From Fimbriimonadales bacterium (lineage in GTDB: Bacteria > Armatimonadota > Fimbriimonadia > Fimbriimonadales > GBS-DC): a stretch of 7,182 bases of DNA. Below, piece after piece: positions 5,569 through 7,182 of the stretch. Every line of letters begins with the position of its first letter. The stretch's first letter is position 1. The position numbers and the translations under genes were made by a program. The notes below the pieces were generated by a model. That model ran no database searches. It was not told the DNA's origin and saw nothing but the letters and a program-made list of their open reading frames with translations. The stretch is taken from the NCBI GenBank assembly GCA_026416065.1, contig JAOAFW010000431.1:1-7182 (forward strand), given 5' to 3'.

Positions 5569-5606
5569 CGGCAGGAGCAAAGAAGATGAGAAACCCGACT
5601 TTGCCG
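5569..5606 (+). promoter_or_regulatory. Possible expression platform: hairpin enclosing the nadA Shine-Dalgarno and start
   Basis: CGGCAGG (5569-5575) can pair with TTTGCCG (5600-5606) through five Watson-Crick and two G-U pairs, covering part of the AGGAG ribosome site. An alternative 6-bp pairing, GCAAAG (5577-5582) with CTTTGC (5599-5604), closes the ATG in a loop. The two exclude each other. Either could limit ribosome access just downstream of the riboswitch. The pairing is modest and the control mechanism is inference. Confidence 0.35.
5573..5577 (+). promoter_or_regulatory. nadA: Shine-Dalgarno AGGAG of nadA
   Basis: AGGAG lies 8 nt before the ATG at 5586 and supports that start, giving NadA an N-terminal extension ahead of the conserved core. 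It lies 6 nt after the riboswitch stem, where occlusion would affect translation. Confidence 0.8.
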
Positions 5607-6668
5607 ACGGATTTAGACCTGCAGGTGGAACTGCCGACGATTATGCCGCGTTCCAAAGCGCGCCCCTCCGTCCGGTACACTGAAGCGCAACGCGCTATCG
5701 AGCAAGATGCCGAAATCCCCTTCCTGACCGAACAGGAACTCATTGAGCGCGTGAATCAACTTCGTAAGGAGCGCAACGCGGTCATCCTCGCCCACAACTA
5801 CCAGCTGCCGATTATTCAGGACTTAGCCGATTTCGTGGGCGATTCGTTGCAACTTTCACAGGAGGCAGCCAAAACTGACGCGCCCGTAATCGTGTTTTGC
5901 GGGGTGCATTTTATGGCGGAGACGGCAGCGATACTCTGTCCCGACCGCACGGTGCTGATTCCAGACCCCGAAGCGGGCTGCTCGCTCGCGGCGACCGTCA
6001 CGGCAGAAGAGGTGCGCCAGTGGAAAGCGAACCACCCAGACGGCGTCGTGGTGGCATACGTGAACACCAACGCTGATGTGAAAGCCGAAGCCGACTACTG
6101 CTGCACCTCCAGCAACGCCGTCAAAGTGGTGCAGGCAATCCCCGAGGACAAAGCGATTCTCTTTCTACCCGATATGTTTCTGGGGTTATACGTGCAGCGG
6201 ATGACGGGGCGCAAAGTCCACCTGTGGCTGGGTGAGTGCCATGTGCACGCAGGCTTCCGTGCAGAGGACATCGTGAACGCACTGCAGCAGTACCCCGACG
6301 CCGATTTACTGCTCCATCCTGAGTGCGGCTGCGTGAGCCAGTGTATGTTCGCGCTCGCTTCAGGTGAGTTGCCTGCCGACCGCACTTTTGTTCACAGCAC
6401 GGGCGGCATGGTGCGCCACGTGCGCGAATCGAGCGCGCCCATTCACCTCGTGGCGACGGAAGTGGGGATGCTCCACCGCCTCAAAAAAGAGGCGTCCCAC
6501 AAACAGTACATCCCTGTCAAAGCCGATGCGATTTGCGAGTATATGAAAACGATTACCCTGCCTAAACTCTACCGCTCGCTGCGCGACATGGTATACGAAG
6601 TGCGCGTGGAAGAGCCGATCCGAAGCCGCGCCCGCCGAGCCATCGACCGCATGCTGGAGGTGGTGTGA
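5586..6668 (+). CDS. nadA: Quinolinate synthase NadA
   Basis: A 360-residue [4Fe-4S] enzyme that condenses iminoaspartate with dihydroxyacetone phosphate to quinolinate, in the de novo NAD pathway in the cytoplasm. The three cluster cysteines are C132 (PDPEAGCSLA), C218 (WLGECHVHAGF) and C247 (LLLHPECGC). Substrate-site residues include H70 and Y72 in ILAHNYQ, and the signatures FCGVHFMAETAAIL (104-117), YVNTNADVKAEADYCCTSSNA (158-178 region) and VHSTGGM (269-275) are all typical. About 45 residues precede the conserved core, which starts near LTEQELIERV (47); this makes it longer than the ~300-residue minimal form but within the range of the family. The Shine-Dalgarno AGGAG supports the long start. 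The leader carries a predicted NAD+ riboswitch. The partners NadB and NadC are not in the window. The stop overlaps the start of the next gene by 1 nt. Confidence 0.97.
   Translation: MRNPTLPTDLDLQVELPTIMPRSKARPSVRYTEAQRAIEQDAEIPFLTEQELIERVNQLRKERNAVILAHNYQLPIIQDLADFVGDSLQLSQEAAKTDAPVIVFCGVHFMAETAAILCPDRTVLIPDPEAGCSLAATVTAEEVRQWKANHPDGVVVAYVNTNADVKAEADYCCTSSNAVKVVQAIPEDKAILFLPDMFLGLYVQRMTGRKVHLWLGECHVHAGFRAEDIVNALQQYPDADLLLHPECGCVSQCMFALASGELPADRTFVHSTGGMVRHVRESSAPIHLVATEVGMLHRLKKEASHKQYIPVKADAICEYMKTITLPKLYRSLRDMVYEVRVEEPIRSRARRAIDRMLEVV
6656..6662 (+). promoter_or_regulatory. Shine-Dalgarno GGAGGTG of the Trm112-like gene, inside the nadA 3' end
   Basis: GGAGGTG, encoded in the last codons of nadA, ends its GGAGG core 7 nt before the ATG at 6668. 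A GTG at 6665 is only 4 nt away, so ATG is the better start. The TGATG stop-start overlap predicts coupling of the two genes. Confidence 0.75.
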
Positions 6669-6868
6669 TGCTCAATCCGGAACTGCTCGCCATTCTGGCG
6701 TGCCCCGCCTGTGAGGAGCGACCCCCGCTGGAGCTGCATGGTGAGTATCTGGTCTGTCATCGGTGCCGCCGCGCCTATCCCATCCGTGACGAGATCCCCG
6801 CGCTGCTGGTTGAAGAGGCAGTTCCGCTGGACGAAATTGAAGCGGGGGAAAAGACCCCCCGAGCGTAG
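6668..6868 (+). CDS. Trm112-like / YcaR-type zinc-ribbon protein
   Basis: A 66-residue protein of the Trm112p-like (UPF0434) family. Numbering from the ATG at 6668, the four zinc-type cysteines are C12 and C15 (LACPAC) and C30 and C33 (LVCHRC), followed by the very typical RRAYPIRDEIPALL (34-47). The length matches the family's usual 55-70 residues; the last ~18 residues are acidic and variable. In eukaryotes and archaea Trm112 activates methyltransferases acting on tRNA, rRNA and release factors; the role of stand-alone bacterial homologues is much less clear. It overlaps nadA by 1 nt and shares its transcript, so it should also fall under the NAD+-responsive leader if termination is involved. 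A functional link to quinolinate synthesis is not established. The next promoter begins 14 nt after the stop. Confidence 0.9.
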   Translation: MLNPELLAILACPACEERPPLELHGEYLVCHRCRRAYPIRDEIPALLVEEAVPLDEIEAGEKTPRA

Positions 6869-6882
6869 CATGGGGATACAGG

Positions 6883-6888
6883 TATAAT
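6883..6888 (+). promoter_or_regulatory. nuoG: TATAAT -10 box of nuoG, leaderless type
   Basis: A perfect TATAAT in GGTATAATTC lies 9 nt before the ATG at 6898. Box, flanks and spacing match the peptidase promoter exactly. TTCGCTCGCT before the ATG has no Shine-Dalgarno, so the mRNA should start at or very near the start codon. No -35 consensus is seen. Confidence 0.75.
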
Positions 6889-6897
6889 TCGCTCGCT

Positions 6898-7147
6898 ATG
6901 CCGAAGCCCAAGCATGCTGAACCGAAGCTCGTGAACATCGAGATTAACGGTATTCCGCTTCAAGTGCCTGAAGGTGAGCTGCTGGTGGAAGCCGCCAAGC
7001 GTGTGCAAGCCGACATCCCCATCTTCTGCTACCACAAGTATATGCAGCCTGTGGGGATGTGTCGCATGTGCCTCGTGGAAGTCGGCTACAAGCAGCCCGA
7101 CGGCAGCGTGCGCAAAATGCCCAAGCCCCAGGCGTCCTGCACCTTGC
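6898..7147 (+). CDS. nuoG: NADH-quinone oxidoreductase subunit G, N-terminal part (3' truncated by contig end)
   Basis: The visible 83 or so residues are the N-terminal ferredoxin-like [2Fe-2S] domain of NuoG, the large peripheral-arm subunit of respiratory complex I, which passes electrons from the NADH-oxidising module along an Fe-S chain. VNIEINGIPLQVPEGELLVEAAK is the beta-grasp start. The cluster cysteines are C44 (FCYHKYM), C55 and C58 (GMCRMCLVEV) and C81 (ASCTLP), with the C-x10-C-x2-C spacing typical of the family. The gap of 22 residues to the last Cys lies between the values I recall for E. coli and Thermus. About ten basic and polar residues (MPKPKHAEPK) precede the domain. The true full protein is usually 500-900 residues; it stops here because adapter sequence begins at 7148. 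The frame continues into the adapter as VSYTHLTLPTS, which is not protein of this organism. Its own promoter separates it from the nadA unit. Confidence 0.93.
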
Positions 7148-7182
7148 CTGTCTCTTATACACATCTGACGCTGCCGACGAGC
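7148..7182 (+). other. Nextera/Tn5 transposase adapter contamination
   Basis: Bases 7148-7166 read CTGTCTCTTATACACATCT, the 19-bp Tn5 mosaic end used in Nextera libraries. Bases 7167-7180 continue with the reverse complement of the Read 1 side adapter. The final GC could be the first bases of an index. This is a library artefact at the contig end; the genome ends at about 7147. Small peptides read from it (SLIHI, MCIRDR, MYKRQ and VSYTHLTLPT) are well-known database contaminants. Confidence 0.98.

Noticed and set aside
5419..5588. 56-codon ORF spanning the nadA promoter and leader
   Set aside because: It overlaps the -10 box and the riboswitch, has no ribosome site and its translation (rich in Arg, Cys and Gln) looks like chance.
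5567..5610. Search for the usual second domain of the NAD+-I riboswitch
   Set aside because: AAACCCG at 5591-5597 is the only vaguely similar stretch; it lacks the ACANCCCC pattern and a P1/P2 pair, so only one domain is called.
6843..6861. GC hairpin CGGGGG...CCCCCG at the end of the Trm112-like gene as a terminator
   Set aside because: It lies inside the coding sequence, has no T tract and only five or six G-C pairs; it may slow RNA polymerase but cannot be called a terminator.
7013..7020. Second ACATCCCC, identical to the riboswitch bulge
   Set aside because: It lies inside nuoG (codons for Asp-Ile-Pro), has no flanking complementary stems and is not in a leader.

Overview
The window is a chromosomal contig end from a GC-rich bacterium, most likely a member of the Armatimonadota. 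The main clue is the prepilin N-terminus (FTLIELL...ILFPVFAQARESARQ), which is typical of the large H-X9-DG prepilin families of Armatimonadota and Planctomycetota. A single dockerin/EF-hand loop at the C-terminus of the first protein (D-x-N-x-D-x-x-V-D-x-x-D followed by LLIVLFNFG) fits the same groups. The phylum is an inference, with no rRNA here to confirm it.

Layout. Bases 1-945 are the 3' part of a secreted or surface protein, closed by a clean intrinsic terminator (966-997). Next come a cysteine-rich type IV prepilin-like protein (1063-2022) and, 6 nt later, a small Gly-rich single-pass membrane protein (2029-2271). These converge on a GHMP-family sugar kinase (minus strand, 2330-3319) across a perfect 13-bp inverted repeat. 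A short divergent promoter region leads to a PepT-like M20 metallopeptidase with a probable signal peptide (3388-4617). Its 3' end overlaps by 35 bp that of a minus-strand alpha/beta hydrolase (4583-5335). A 250-bp divergent intergenic region precedes quinolinate synthase nadA (5586-6668). A Trm112-like zinc-ribbon protein (6668-6868) follows, overlapping nadA by 1 nt. The last gene is the start of nuoG (from 6898), cut off at about 7147 because the final ~35 bases are Nextera/Tn5 sequencing adapter, not genome.

The most interesting element is in the nadA leader. Bases 5524-5566 fold into a 10-bp stem, an 8-nt one-sided bulge ACATCCCC and a 5-bp GC hairpin. This matches the architecture and conserved bulge (CA-ACANCCCC-G ... 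C-UG) that I recall for the NAD+-I (nadA motif) riboswitch. That class was described mainly from Acidobacteria and in tandem-domain form. Here it appears as a single compact domain, apparently outside that phylum, placed to give NAD+ feedback on the first committed steps of NAD synthesis.

A second theme is gene expression style. Three TATAAT boxes sit in an identical 9-mer GGTATAATT. Two of them lie exactly 9 nt before an ATG that lacks a Shine-Dalgarno sequence (the peptidase and nuoG), and a TATTGT box sits at the same 9-nt distance before the hydrolase. This predicts leaderless mRNAs. The prepilin, the small membrane protein, nadA and the Trm112-like gene instead have good Shine-Dalgarno sequences, so both initiation modes seem to coexist.
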